Positions 1 to 9,055 of a stretch of 37,942 nt of DNA are shown here, piece after piece. Position 1 is the stretch's first letter; the number at the start of each line of letters is the position of its first letter. The position numbers and the translations under genes were made by a program. The stretch is taken from the NCBI GenBank assembly GCA_964601505.1, contig CAZRNR010000017.1, positions 1-37,942 of the forward strand, written 5' to 3'. Source of the DNA: DRWZ01 sp964601505. GTDB taxonomy: Bacteria > Calescibacteriota > Calescibacteriia > Calescibacteriales > Calescibacteriaceae. The notes below the pieces were generated by a model, which did no database searches, had not been told where the DNA came from, and saw nothing but the letters and a program-made list of their open reading frames with translations.

Positions 1-183
1 TTCAGAACACTGCATTACAGATTAACAAAAGAAGTGCTTTGTCTAATATCTTTAGCCCTTGCCTTAAGATTATTGAAGGACAACATCTCAACAAGCATGA
101 TTTATATCATAAAAATTCTCCAGATGACCGAAATTTCTACTTTTCCTGCAAGCATATTGGACAAAGCAGTTTCCAGTTTATAA
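1..183 (+). pseudogene. Possible 3' end of a transposase gene, cut by the window edge
   Basis: An open frame runs from the first base to a TAA at 181-183 and gives 60 residues beginning FRTLHYRL and continuing KEVLCLISLALALRLLKD. The pattern, a basic 'fRtL..yR' stretch followed by an alanine/leucine-rich helix, resembles the C-terminal end of IS4-superfamily transposases, where it follows the last catalytic residue. That assignment is by eye only; no catalytic residue lies in the visible part. The 5' end is outside the window, so I cannot tell whether the gene is intact. The next 550 bases hold no clear gene, which fits a decayed mobile-element border. Confidence 0.35.
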
Positions 184-439
184 ACTTTCGTTTTTATTTT
201 TGATTTTGCGAAAATCTGAAATACTGTTATACATGTTGTCGGTCACGATCTATGAAATTTTTTAAAATTAAACTTACTTTGTGTTGTGTCTTAACCGCTG
301 TGTCGAATAAATATGTACCAAGAATTGTCAATTTCCTCAATAGAATATGTGATTTGGAGGATGAAAATTTGTTGCCACACCACTTAACACATATATCCAA
401 ATTCTGATTTTTGAAGATAAAAAACTTTAAAATAGGAGG

Positions 440-574
440 ATGAATTTCTTAAGAGAACTACTAGATTTGGTAAACTCTGGATTAATCCAGGTGAAGTATA
501 TTAAAGATTTGAAAAAATATTCTCCTGATGATTATTGGTGTGTGGTAGTTGTAAGTAGATCGGAATTGAGATAA
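440..574 (+). pseudogene. Short ORF, possible remnant of a PD-(D/E)XK/AAA-ATPase gene
   Basis: A 44-residue frame begins with ATG directly after an AGGAGG (434-439), which is too close for normal initiation. It contains GLIQVKYIKDLKKYS followed by VVVVSRSEL. This loosely resembles the 'pIEVKY...l..f' strand-helix of the C-terminal nuclease-like domain in AAA_14/DUF4143 ATPases, so it may be the tail of a dead copy of such a gene. The resemblance is weak and a small unknown gene is also possible. Apart from this ORF I see nothing supportable in 184-734: no tRNA, no strong promoter and no long open frame. Confidence 0.2.
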
Positions 575-734
575 GCGGAGAGAACAAGATATAGATAGGT
601 CCGAGTTAATTTGTAATCTATCAAGTTATAGTGCATGAAAGAAAAGCTTGAGCCTTCTCTTATAGCACTGTAAAAGTTCAGAAAAGCAATATAGTTTATT
701 TTTTGTTACGTGTAGTTTTTTCATTAAATTTTGT

Positions 735-2207
735 ATGATGAGGATATTGTTTTTCAATCCAGCTCCAAATCTTAGACTTTCTCTTGGGATATTCAGAAGT
801 TTTTACGCTCCCATGCCACCGCTGTGGATTGGATATCTTGGAGCGATCTCGAAAAAATATACAAAAGATGTTGAAGCTATTGATAATTCCATAGAAAGAT
901 TAGATCTTACGGAATCATTTAAAGTAGTTCAGGATTACAAACCAGACATATTTTGTATTTCAGTTCTGACCCAAACTGCAAGCTTCTCATACAGGTTAGC
1001 AAAGGCAATAAAGGAGAATTTGAAGTCTATCGTTATCATGGGAGGGCCGCACGCTTCATATTTTGCTCATGACATATGTAGAAGAAAAATTGCAGATATA
1101 GTAGTTGTGGGGGAGGGAGAAGAGACTTTCTCAGAAATACTTGAGAATTTTGATGGAATAAGAAGGAAGGATTTTGAAAAAATAAAAGGAGCTGTTTTTT
1201 CCGAGTTTCCAGAATATACTCCAAGAGAAAGAATTGTAAATTTAGACTCAATACCCTTTCCAGCGTGGGAACTTTTAGAAAAGTATTTTAGATACTACAA
1301 ACCTCCAGCGCCAATAAAGCCTGGGAGCGTCCTAACATTTCTTGCTTCAAGGGGTTGCCCATACTCCTGCAATTTCTGTATGGTGCAGCTTGGGAGGAAA
1401 TATACAATAAGATCTCCAGAAAAAATCTGTGATGAAATCGAATATTTTTGTGAGAGATATCAGACAGAACATTTCCTTTTTTGTGATCCACTTTTCCCGC
1501 CATCTAAAACTAAAGGTTTGGAAATGCTAAAATATTTCAACAGAAGAGGTATTCAGAAAATAACAACCTGGAGTATAGAGGCTAGGGTAGACATAATAGA
1601 TTATGAGTTATCCTGTGCTCTTAGGGATAGTGGCTGTAACCTTGTGGCGCTCGGAATAGAGGGAGGAGACAACCAGATTCTCAAAAATGTCAGAAAGAAT
1701 ATAACCATAGATCAGGTTAAAGAAGCAGTGAGATCACTAAAAAAAGCGGGTTTGAGAGTCATGGGACTATATATGCTCGGAACACCGGGAGAGACAGAAG
1801 AACTTACGAAAAAAACTATAAGATTTTCTAGATCTTTGAGAACTCACGGAGCAAAATTTGCTATAACTGTACCATATCCTGGAACCGAACTCTATGAAAA
1901 ATACATAAACGGTAAATATTTCTTCTCTGATGATGACTGGGATAGGTTTTCACCATATACTGATTCCCCGCCGTATGAGCTTTCATGGACATATATTCCA
2001 CCAAAGAAGCTTGTTCGTTTTCAGAAAATAGCTTATATTTCTTCAAATATATCTGTGCGGAATATTCTTTTATATATAAAGGAGAGGTTTCCTGATATCC
2101 TAAAAACTTTGATTTACCTTGTTTTGGATGTTTTGAAGTTTTCTAAACCTCTAAGTTTTTTTAAATTCCCATATTCCCTTGTAATTCTTAAAAAGTATAG
2201 AAGTTGA
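735..2207 (+). CDS. B12-binding-domain radical SAM protein
   Basis: A 490-residue cytoplasmic protein with an N-terminal cobalamin-binding-like Rossmann domain (about 1-150, with MGGPHASYF at 102-110 and VVGEGEETF at 124-132) followed by a radical SAM domain. The 4Fe-4S cluster motif is C208-x3-C212-x2-C215 in RGCPYSCNFCM; GIEGGDNQIL and LYMLGTPGETEE lie further on, as usual for these methyltransferase- or ligase-like enzymes. This family uses SAM plus cobalamin to methylate or rearrange unactivated carbons in lipids, glycans, cofactors or peptides; the substrate here cannot be read from sequence. Two ATGs (735, 738) are possible and no Shine-Dalgarno is evident. Its last 57 bases overlap the 3' end of the convergent next gene, also a B12 radical SAM protein. 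Confidence 0.9.
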   Translation: MMRILFFNPAPNLRLSLGIFRSFYAPMPPLWIGYLGAISKKYTKDVEAIDNSIERLDLTESFKVVQDYKPDIFCISVLTQTASFSYRLAKAIKENLKSIVIMGGPHASYFAHDICRRKIADIVVVGEGEETFSEILENFDGIRRKDFEKIKGAVFSEFPEYTPRERIVNLDSIPFPAWELLEKYFRYYKPPAPIKPGSVLTFLASRGCPYSCNFCMVQLGRKYTIRSPEKICDEIEYFCERYQTEHFLFCDPLFPPSKTKGLEMLKYFNRRGIQKITTWSIEARVDIIDYELSCALRDSGCNLVALGIEGGDNQILKNVRKNITIDQVKEAVRSLKKAGLRVMGLYMLGTPGETEELTKKTIRFSRSLRTHGAKFAITVPYPGTELYEKYINGKYFFSDDDWDRFSPYTDSPPYELSWTYIPPKKLVRFQKIAYISSNISVRNILLYIKERFPDILKTLIYLVLDVLKFSKPLSFFKFPYSLVILKKYRS

Positions 2208-3680
2208 GACTTTTATCTTCTTGTAGATATTATCTGATACTTTCAAAGAATGCTTGAAACGGTTCATAATATATCTCAAATCCAGATATATTTTTGAGTA
2301 AGCTTCCATCTCGAGTTCCATTATCTTCTTTTCAGAGAGAAAATTTGTTTCATATCCAATGGGATGCTCTGGAAATCGCCCAATTTTTAAGCAGAAAGAA
2401 TGATATAGAAAATCTTCAAATGTTTTCCTGAAGATTTTGACTCCATATTTGTTTGGGTGAAGCCACATGGGAGATCCAGGTTCTAATGAGGGAACAAAAA
2501 GGTTCAGTCCTATGTCTTTTTGCCTTAGATATTTGGCAAAATCTATAGTTTTATTTACGTCTTTCTCTGTCTCAAAGGGCAGACCACAAAAAAAGTACAC
2601 ACAAGCATGAAATCCATTTTTCTTTATTTTGAGTAAGTTATCTACAAGATCTTCGTTGGAGTAATCACCTCTTCCATTTAACCTTCTTATTCTCTGATCT
2701 GCTGACTCTGGACTCAGCTCTATCACGCTTATTTTGGACGGAAAGACCTGAGCAAGACCTTTTATTATATCTTCATGTGGAAGTCCTCCAGCCCAAAATC
2801 CAATGTTAATGCCTAAATCAATCTTGAATCTCTTCCACCTTATTTCATCCAAGAGTTCCCTATAAAACCTTTCAGAAAATGGATGGGGATCAAACTCAAT
2901 ATGTAACATGTCAACCCCCATATTTTGCAATCTTAATATATCCTGAACTACAACTCTCGGACTTCTGAAAACTGGTTTCTTTATACCAAACTTGCTGAAG
3001 TTATAAACATTTGCAGAACAGTAAGAACAAAACTTATAGCATCCTCTCCCGAGAAACAGAAAATATAGTTTTTTTGGAATATAACTTGAGTTTGTTATTA
3101 TATAGTTCCCTGTAGATGATGTGGAGCTAAGATAATAATCTTTGCTCTCTATAAGATCAAAGTTGTAGAAATCAAGTTCATCTAGAACTTCAGAAGAATT
3201 TATATATTTTGAAGGTATAACTACCCTACCGTTTCTGTCCCTATAAACAAGATTTGGAATGTCTTCTTTTATTCCGCTTTTTACCAATTCAGAAAAAGGA
3301 ATTTCTGCTTCTCCAACTATTACACCGTCTATGAAATTAAATCTATCAATTATATCTTTTGCAAAGATTGATGCGTTGAAACCTCCCAATATTATTTTAG
3401 CTCCTTTGCGTTTTGATATCTCTGCATACAACATAGAGTCGTAAATATAAGGATACCACTGCATATCTATTCCTACAAAATCAGGAGAAAAATTTTCAAG
3501 ATACTCTTCAAATGAAAAATTTTTATTCTTTTTCTTTTCTAAAGCAACATTTAATATTTTTACTTCGTGCCCATCTTTTAGGAGTTTATCACCTATTGAA
3601 ACAATTCCCATCGGCATTATTGTGTAATAGGTTCCATCATCAGCGATAAGACCGGGATGCACAAGCAAAATCTTTGACAT
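2151..3680 (-). CDS. B12-binding-domain radical SAM protein
   Basis: A 509-residue protein of the same architecture as the gene before it. The cobalamin-binding-like domain covers about 1-135 (ILGGFNASIF, then VIVGEAEIPF) and the radical SAM core carries C214-x3-C218-x2-C221 in GRGCYKFCSYCS. After the cluster comes a stretch with HIEFDPHPF and ELSPESADQRIRRL, the latter at the position of the SAM-binding strand. The C-terminal 100 residues match no domain I know and may confer substrate specificity. It is transcribed alone on the minus strand. Its 3' end lies inside the coding region of the convergent gene ending at 2207, so both proteins use the same 57 base pairs. The substrate is unknown; by neighbourhood, an envelope lipid or glycan is a reasonable guess. 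Confidence 0.9.
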   Translation of the reverse strand: MSKILLVHPGLIADDGTYYTIMPMGIVSIGDKLLKDGHEVKILNVALEKKKNKNFSFEEYLENFSPDFVGIDMQWYPYIYDSMLYAEISKRKGAKIILGGFNASIFAKDIIDRFNFIDGVIVGEAEIPFSELVKSGIKEDIPNLVYRDRNGRVVIPSKYINSSEVLDELDFYNFDLIESKDYYLSSTSSTGNYIITNSSYIPKKLYFLFLGRGCYKFCSYCSANVYNFSKFGIKKPVFRSPRVVVQDILRLQNMGVDMLHIEFDPHPFSERFYRELLDEIRWKRFKIDLGINIGFWAGGLPHEDIIKGLAQVFPSKISVIELSPESADQRIRRLNGRGDYSNEDLVDNLLKIKKNGFHACVYFFCGLPFETEKDVNKTIDFAKYLRQKDIGLNLFVPSLEPGSPMWLHPNKYGVKIFRKTFEDFLYHSFCLKIGRFPEHPIGYETNFLSEKKIMELEMEAYSKIYLDLRYIMNRFKHSLKVSDNIYKKIKVSTSILFKNYKGIWEFKKT

Positions 3681-3784
3681 ATATTTGAAATTTAATCATC
3701 TAATTATTGCTTTGAATATTAAGTTAGATCTTTGAAAATTCTGCAATAATAAAAGCTACCTTATAATGCCCAAAATTTCTGTAA

Positions 3785-3982
3785 GAATTACGAAATTTCA
3801 AGGTATTAAATGTGAGCAGAAAAGACAATTTTGCTTTGTGTGAAAGCACACAAAAGAATTTCAAAAATTTTACAAGGGAAGTTTTCTTTGTTGAAGTAGT
3901 AAGAACAATTTTAGGTGCAGCAGAGTGTTCAAAAATAAAAAACATACTTTCCAATTTATCACTATTGGACATCAAGGTTTGA
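3785..3982 (+). pseudogene. Unassigned open frame without ATG, possible gene remnant
   Basis: The frame is open from 3785 to a TGA at 3980-3982. It has no ATG; a GTG at 3812 would give 56 residues including REVFFVEVVRTILGAAE and KNILSNLSLLD. The amphipathic helical character looks protein-like, but I recognise no family. It lies directly upstream of a cluster of short repeats (4037-4225), so a decayed mobile-element gene is the simplest reading. The opposite strand also has an 83-codon frame over the same DNA (3724-3975) with nothing recognisable. The whole gap 3681-4339 has no other candidate gene. Confidence 0.2.
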
Positions 3983-4036
3983 AAGCAGGAGTCAGGAGTA
4001 TTTTTATATTTTTAGTTGTTATACACATACTATTTA

Positions 4037-4225
4037 TGATTGCTCTGATGCATTGCAATATTTTTTCATATTGCTTTGTTGCATTCATCAAATGAAGTTT
4101 GTGATATCTCAAATAATGCCCACAACAACAGAGGTTCTGAATGCTCTGTTGTCAAACCAAAAATAAATAAAAAGTAAAATACATAAAATTTTGATATTTT
4201 GTCTATGATTGCAACAGAGCATTTT
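4037..4225. repeat. Cluster of four related short repeats, partly inverted
   Basis: Four copies of a motif close to ATTGCTCTGTTGCA occur within 190 bases: ATTGCTCTGATGCATT from about 4039, ATTGCTTTGTTGCATT from about 4070, ATGCTCTGTTG at 4141-4151, and its exact reverse complement CAACAGAGCAT at 4212-4222. The last two form an 11-bp perfect inverted repeat with a 60-base loop. The arrangement suggests ends of small non-autonomous insertion elements or a folded RNA. No target-site duplication could be recognised. Confidence 0.4.
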
Positions 4226-4339
4226 CATATCAATATTTTAATTTTGTGAGATTTTGAAGGGCTATTTGGACTTTTGAGAAACCTTTAATCTCTATTAAGT
4301 GTATTTGCTTTAATTTTTCCCCTTTTGTCTTCATTTTAT

Positions 4340-5698
4340 TCAACCTATCTGATGCAGATTTGCTCTTCTGTCTTTCCATCTCCCGATTCTTATAAAGTAT
4401 ATAAGTCCTTCAAGAAATCTCACTTCATAAAGAGATTTCAATTTGAGCATAAGGTATGCCTCACCTATTCTTGAAAGAATGAATTTCATGGGCTCGAATC
4501 CTAAGAAGATAAGCGATATTTTTTGGAAAAGTTTACTTCTTGAAGCGAGCGAAAAGATGTTTCTTACATAGTCAATATTACTTTTATCATTGCTGACACT
4601 TAAGCTGCCAAGGGGTGTTTTAGGGATTGGAACAAATTCAGATGCTATAGCGAGGCTTATACCTGTTTTTCTATTGAACTCTGCCGTTTTGAACCAGTCA
4701 TGTATATCTTCCCCAGGTAATCCGACAATATTGATAGATACTGCTTTTATTCCGAATTTACTTAGGGAATTTACTGCTCCTTCTATTATACTGTTTGTAA
4801 CAGATGTTTTTTCGAGCTCTTCAATTCTCTTTTTCTCATTGTAGGTTTCCACGCCTATTATTACGAATTTACATCCTGCTTCTTTTAGAGATGAGGATAC
4901 TTTATCATTCAAAAAATTCGAAAGCGTTACTATTGAAAATGGTAGCTTTATCTCATCCTTCCAGATTTTACAAAATTTCTCGAGCCAAGTTCTATTCCAT
5001 ACAGGAAAAAGATCATCGGAGAAATGAACGAATCTTAATGGATACTTTTCAGATACCTGCAAAACTTCCTTCACTACTCTTTCCGGTGATTTGAAACGAA
5101 CCTTTATCTTCCCCATTATGTTTTTAAGCCCGGATATGTAGCAAAAGGAACAAGAAAGAACACACCCACGAGACATCAAAAATCTCTTCACAGGAAAATC
5201 TCTCAATACTTTATATCTGCTGTAATATATTTCCCTGTCTGGCATTGGCAGAGAATCAAGATCAAAATCAGTTGGTTGAATCTTTGTGGGAATGCTGTCT
5301 TTTGATATAACATTTATCAGTTCTGGTTCTTTCCCTTCTAAGAAATTTATTAAAGATAAGAATGGAACCTCAGGTTCTCCTACTACTAAAAAATCTGCCG
5401 GAATTTCTGATTTTTCCTGATAGAATGTCGGGATGGAACCGAAAGATACTATCTTGCTCTTGGGGAAATTTTCTCTTATCTCCATACAGATTTTTTTGGA
5501 CCATTCTTCATCGCCTATTTCAGATTGTATTGCTATTATATCTGCTCCTTCTTTCTTTATAGCTGAAAGTAGGTTCTTCTCATAAGAATGGATAAGTAAA
5601 TAGGTCTCGTTTCCTTCTTGTTTCAATAATGCAGAAAGCTCACATATAATCGGAGATTCCTCTATCCCCTTTCTCTGTATTATACATATTTTTTTCAT
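4340..5698 (-). CDS. B12-binding-domain radical SAM protein
   Basis: A 452-residue protein, the third B12 radical SAM protein in 5 kb. The N-terminal domain (about 1-120) has the cobalamin-binding-like fold signature, with FLVVGEPEVPF near 103-113. The cluster motif is C179-x3-C183-x2-C186 in SRGCVLSCSFCYISG, followed by HFSDDLF and IIGVETYNEKKRIEEL and a NIVGLPGEDIHDW loop typical of the family. It is shorter at the C terminus than the two upstream paralogs. Transcribed alone on the minus strand, with no Shine-Dalgarno visible before its ATG. It is divergent from the SGNH gene that starts at 5820, with 121 bases between them. The substrate is unknown; an envelope role is inferred only from neighbours. 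Confidence 0.9.
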   Translation of the reverse strand: MKKICIIQRKGIEESPIICELSALLKQEGNETYLLIHSYEKNLLSAIKKEGADIIAIQSEIGDEEWSKKICMEIRENFPKSKIVSFGSIPTFYQEKSEIPADFLVVGEPEVPFLSLINFLEGKEPELINVISKDSIPTKIQPTDFDLDSLPMPDREIYYSRYKVLRDFPVKRFLMSRGCVLSCSFCYISGLKNIMGKIKVRFKSPERVVKEVLQVSEKYPLRFVHFSDDLFPVWNRTWLEKFCKIWKDEIKLPFSIVTLSNFLNDKVSSSLKEAGCKFVIIGVETYNEKKRIEELEKTSVTNSIIEGAVNSLSKFGIKAVSINIVGLPGEDIHDWFKTAEFNRKTGISLAIASEFVPIPKTPLGSLSVSNDKSNIDYVRNIFSLASRSKLFQKISLIFLGFEPMKFILSRIGEAYLMLKLKSLYEVRFLEGLIYFIRIGRWKDRRANLHQIG

Positions 5699-5819
5699 AA
5701 TCCATATAAAATTATGTTTAGTATGATTTTTTGTTGTTTCTTATTTTTGTTGACTTATCATTTACTCTAACCTGAAGAGCAAAAACAAATGGAAATAATT
5801 ATATTTTTACTTGTATAAT

Positions 5820-6800
5820 ATGAGGATATTTTACAAAACTCTAATTTTCGTGATCATAATTTTTTTTTCTCTTGAGATACTATCAAGGCTTATTTTTTAC
5901 TCAACTTTGAAAATCTCTCAAATGCTTGGAATAAATTTGCCAAATTTGATCGTCAGTACTTTACATGTTATGACGAAAAATATAAATGAACTGAGATATA
6001 TTGATCAACAGTTGGGTTTGATTTATCAGCATAAAGATCTAGGTTATGCTTTCAAACCAGATCGCGCTTTTGATATTGTAAATCCATATGGTCAAAAGAT
6101 TTTATATAGGACAAAGGATATTTTTGGCGATGGAGAATTTGGTCTCCGAGATGACGGTATAGACAAACAAATGTTCGCAATAGCAGTCGGAGATTCGTTT
6201 ACTTTCTGCATGCATCTTGAAGATAAAGACTGCTGGGTTGAAATCGTGGAGAGCCTCCTTGACCTTGATGTGATAAATACAGGAGTATATGGTTATGGCA
6301 CATATCAGGAATCAATTATGCTGAAGAAGGTTTTACGGAAGTTGGGAAGTAGATCGCGTGAAATCAAGTATATTCTGTGGCAGATAACTTTTACTGACTA
6401 CCAAGATGATTCTTGTTTTCTTGAAGGCAAGATGTGTAATATCTTCTCTCCTCTGTTCATATACACACCAGTTAACAAACAAAGTTTTTTGAATTATTCT
6501 TTTCTCATTGGTATATTTTTCTCACTTTATGATACAATAAATTATCTGATTTCTTTTAACGAAATTCCTAAGGAACCTGATGAAAGTGTTTTCCGTGAAG
6601 CTCAAAGCATATGTGATGAAATAGGATGTAAGCTCATCATTATATATGCCTACAGAAGCTATGAAAGACCGAAACTTTGCCGAAAATACGAGTGTATATA
6701 TCCACGCTATTCTGAAGACATGTTTATACCAGGTGATAGGCATCTTAATGTCAAAGGTTCAAATTTTCTTGCTCAACAAATAATTGAAAGATTAAAGTGA
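5820..6800 (+). CDS. Membrane-anchored SGNH hydrolase-like protein, paralog A
   Basis: A 326-residue protein with one N-terminal membrane helix (about 7-28) and an extracytoplasmic SGNH/GDSL-type domain. The catalytic serine block is AVGDSFTF (S126) and the C-terminal block is GDRHLN (D306, H308), so the full Ser-Asp-His set is present. Eight cysteines fall in four close pairs: C130/C138, C199/C206, C265/C270 and C287/C292. The same spacing recurs in the two paralogs at 9056 and 10358. SGNH proteins of this type act as esterases or O-acetyl transferases on envelope glycans. I chose ATG 5820 over a TTG nine bases upstream. The gene overlaps the next one (GTGA at 6797-6800), so the two are translationally coupled. 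Confidence 0.8.
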   Translation: MRIFYKTLIFVIIIFFSLEILSRLIFYSTLKISQMLGINLPNLIVSTLHVMTKNINELRYIDQQLGLIYQHKDLGYAFKPDRAFDIVNPYGQKILYRTKDIFGDGEFGLRDDGIDKQMFAIAVGDSFTFCMHLEDKDCWVEIVESLLDLDVINTGVYGYGTYQESIMLKKVLRKLGSRSREIKYILWQITFTDYQDDSCFLEGKMCNIFSPLFIYTPVNKQSFLNYSFLIGIFFSLYDTINYLISFNEIPKEPDESVFREAQSICDEIGCKLIIIYAYRSYERPKLCRKYECIYPRYSEDMFIPGDRHLNVKGSNFLAQQIIERLK

Positions 6801-8353
6801 GGATTCGTTATATATCGTCATTCATAATAGTAGCTTCAACCCTGGTTTTGATCTCTAATCATGTGCTTGAAGGAGCAAAAAGGTTAGGTATAACATCGGG
6901 AGAGTTTTTTCATGTATCACATCATAAAGAATATCGTAAAAAAAGTAAAGTATATAAAAAAGATACTGGCTATCTGAAATATGGAGGAGAAGTTCCGCTA
7001 ATCATAAATATTGGTTCTTTAGAGCTACCATTGATCAAATCTCCATACAGTATCAGTTATATATCATCTTTAATTCTCAAACTTCTTTGGGATAAGACAA
7101 GAAATTTTCTCTATTTGAGGTTTATTAATATAGCTACATTTTTGATTTGCTCTCTTATCTTATATCTGCTCCTGATAAAGAGGATTGATTTTTGGTCTGC
7201 TGTTGTTGGCTCAATAGCTTTCCAAATTCACATATCTTTTATCTCATACCTCTATGAAATGAATTATATTATTCTGGCATATTTATGTTTCTATGCTGGT
7301 CTTCTGTTGCGGGGATTCTGGAGACTTTTTTTCTTCTTGCTATCTATTCATCTGAACACTCTGTGGATGATAATCTTTTTCATTGTGTATTTTGTTATCA
7401 AATTTTTGTTTCATAAAGATATAAGTTATTTCAAAAAAAGATCTTTTACTAATATTTCTTTCCTAAATATTTCTTTCCTAATTGTCTTATCTTTAGTTTT
7501 GATTGTTATTCCAATTTTACTTCTTTTCTCTCATCCAAATTTTATACAGTTTTATGACTTGACGAGTTATGGCAATGATGCTTTATCAGAAAAGATCAAA
7601 GTAATTTTTTATCTTTTTACCTTCCCCCATGTTGTATTTTTACCAATACTTTTCATTTCTTTCATTCTGTCATTGATTATGATATCAAAGAAAAAAGATA
7701 ATTTTGGCATACTTTGCTTGAATGTTTCAGGATTTGCTATATTTGCGTTATCTATTTTGTTCCTTCTTGTATTTGTGGAAGATAAACAAACCGTTTTTGA
7801 TTTGTTTTCAAGATGGAGAAAATATTATTCATTATTCACACCATTTGCATTTTTTCCTATATTCAATTTCTTTTCTGGGATTTTCGGTAAGTTAGTCAGA
7901 TTTTTTTTGTTTGCTTTTCTTTTGATATTATCGCTTGGTCTTGGAGGAGCTAAATTCTCAAGAGATCCGAAAGTTTTTGAAGGTCAAAGGAAGGAACTCT
8001 TTGCTCAAACTGGGTATGGTATGGATATTCAAATTCAGAGAGAAATCACCGAGTTCCTTATGCGCAAGATAGAAGAAAATAGCGGTAGGCAGTTGCGTGT
8101 AGTTTTTATATCATCTCCTTTATCTATTGGTTTTGCTTTCGTTTTATCGGGAGGGAAGATATCAGCTGATTATATGGTATGTTCAGGTTTACTTGAGCCT
8201 AGGGAAAATTTTGATATTCTTGTATTAGATCTTTCTTGCAAAGATGCGGAAGACTTGGTTAAGAAAATAATAACGAAACATCGTGATATTATCATAAAGC
8301 CATTTCCTGAGTATGGTGAAAAATATTTTTCATTAATAACTTTTGTACCTTAA
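6797..8353 (+). CDS. Polytopic membrane protein, possible GT-C-type glycosyltransferase
   Basis: A 518-residue protein with about ten hydrophobic segments. After the first membrane helix (about 7-22) there is an extracytoplasmic loop of some 60 residues, then a stretch with GGEVPLIINIGSLELPLIKS leading to SPYSISYISS and a leucine-rich helix. This resembles the 'P...G..E.y..sPf' region of GT39/ArnT-like GT-C enzymes, which move sugars from polyprenyl-phosphate carriers outside the membrane. The usual acidic catalytic residues cannot be placed with confidence, so the function is tentative. The C-terminal 120 residues are soluble. It starts at GTG 6797, overlapping the stop of the SGNH gene, and its 3' end overlaps the convergent glycosyltransferase gene by 21 bases. 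Confidence 0.55.
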   Translation: MRIRYISSFIIVASTLVLISNHVLEGAKRLGITSGEFFHVSHHKEYRKKSKVYKKDTGYLKYGGEVPLIINIGSLELPLIKSPYSISYISSLILKLLWDKTRNFLYLRFINIATFLICSLILYLLLIKRIDFWSAVVGSIAFQIHISFISYLYEMNYIILAYLCFYAGLLLRGFWRLFFFLLSIHLNTLWMIIFFIVYFVIKFLFHKDISYFKKRSFTNISFLNISFLIVLSLVLIVIPILLLFSHPNFIQFYDLTSYGNDALSEKIKVIFYLFTFPHVVFLPILFISFILSLIMISKKKDNFGILCLNVSGFAIFALSILFLLVFVEDKQTVFDLFSRWRKYYSLFTPFAFFPIFNFFSGIFGKLVRFFLFAFLLILSLGLGGAKFSRDPKVFEGQRKELFAQTGYGMDIQIQREITEFLMRKIEENSGRQLRVVFISSPLSIGFAFVLSGGKISADYMVCSGLLEPRENFDILVLDLSCKDAEDLVKKIITKHRDIIIKPFPEYGEKYFSLITFVP

Positions 8354-9052
8354 TTCTATCCATCTAGATATATAACAGATGTAAATCATCAGATAGTTTA
8401 AAATGTATCTCCACTTGAAGTTTGTCCTTGTTTTTCTAATTTCTCTCCAGGAACAGGGGACTTCTGATATCTTGTATCCTTTGAGGAAAGCTTCAAGAGT
8501 GAGCCTCATAGACCATTCAAAGTATTTACCTTTTATTCCTAAATCTTGTATCACATTTTTTCTGAACATCTTGAATGTGTTGGTTATATCTTTTGTAGGG
8601 ATTCCAGTTATATAGTGAAGAGAAAGGCTTGCAAATTTTGCTAAATTTCTCTTCAGAATACTCCCGCCAAAATATCTTCCCCCTTTTGAGAATCTTGATC
8701 CGCATACTATATCAAATCCTTCGGATATTTTCTGTATCATTCTGTTTATAGCTTCAGGATCATCTGATAGATCTGCGGTCATAAAAACCACCGGATCGCC
8801 TTTACATATTTCTACCCCTGTCTTTATGGCATTAAGAGCTCCACTTCCATACTTGTTCCTTAATATTTTTATGCTTGATATCTCACCTCCCTTTAGATTT
8901 TCTATGTTTTGAATTTCTTCCTCAGAGAAAAGACCATCATAATCATAGATTATCAATATCTCATTTTCTGATCTAACTTTTCTAGATATATCTTCAATTA
9001 TATGAAAGATATAATTTTTTTCATCCTTGAGTGGAATTATTATGCTTATCAT
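8333..9052 (-). CDS. Family 2 glycosyltransferase (DPM1-like polyprenyl-phosphate type)
   Basis: A 239-residue GT-A fold enzyme. It begins MISIIIPLKDEKNYI, the normal nucleotide-sugar binding strand of family 2, and has TADLSDDPE at 92-100 in place of the usual D-x-D region, then FDIVCGSRF and the hydrophobic C-terminal helix of membrane-associated members. The family transfers a sugar from a nucleotide donor to a polyprenyl phosphate at the cytoplasmic face. Such a carrier-linked sugar is the donor that GT-C enzymes use, so the convergent gene at 6797 is a plausible partner. It lies 3 bases downstream of SGNH paralog B and probably shares its transcript. GAGGT just before its ATG can serve as a ribosome site. 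Confidence 0.8.
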   Translation of the reverse strand: MISIIIPLKDEKNYIFHIIEDISRKVRSENEILIIYDYDGLFSEEEIQNIENLKGGEISSIKILRNKYGSGALNAIKTGVEICKGDPVVFMTADLSDDPEAINRMIQKISEGFDIVCGSRFSKGGRYFGGSILKRNLAKFASLSLHYITGIPTKDITNTFKMFRKNVIQDLGIKGKYFEWSMRLTLEAFLKGYKISEVPCSWREIRKTRTNFKWRYILNYLMIYICYISRWIELRYKSY

Positions 9053-9055
9053 ATT

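Noticed and set aside
3724..3975. 83-codon minus-strand ORF
   Set aside because: No recognisable domain and no ribosome site; the plus strand of the same DNA looks slightly more protein-like and neither is convincing.
5814..5819. TATAAT directly before the ATG of SGNH paralog A as its promoter
   Set aside because: Transcription would start inside the coding region, and no matching -35 is present at 16-18 bases; probably chance in AT-rich DNA.
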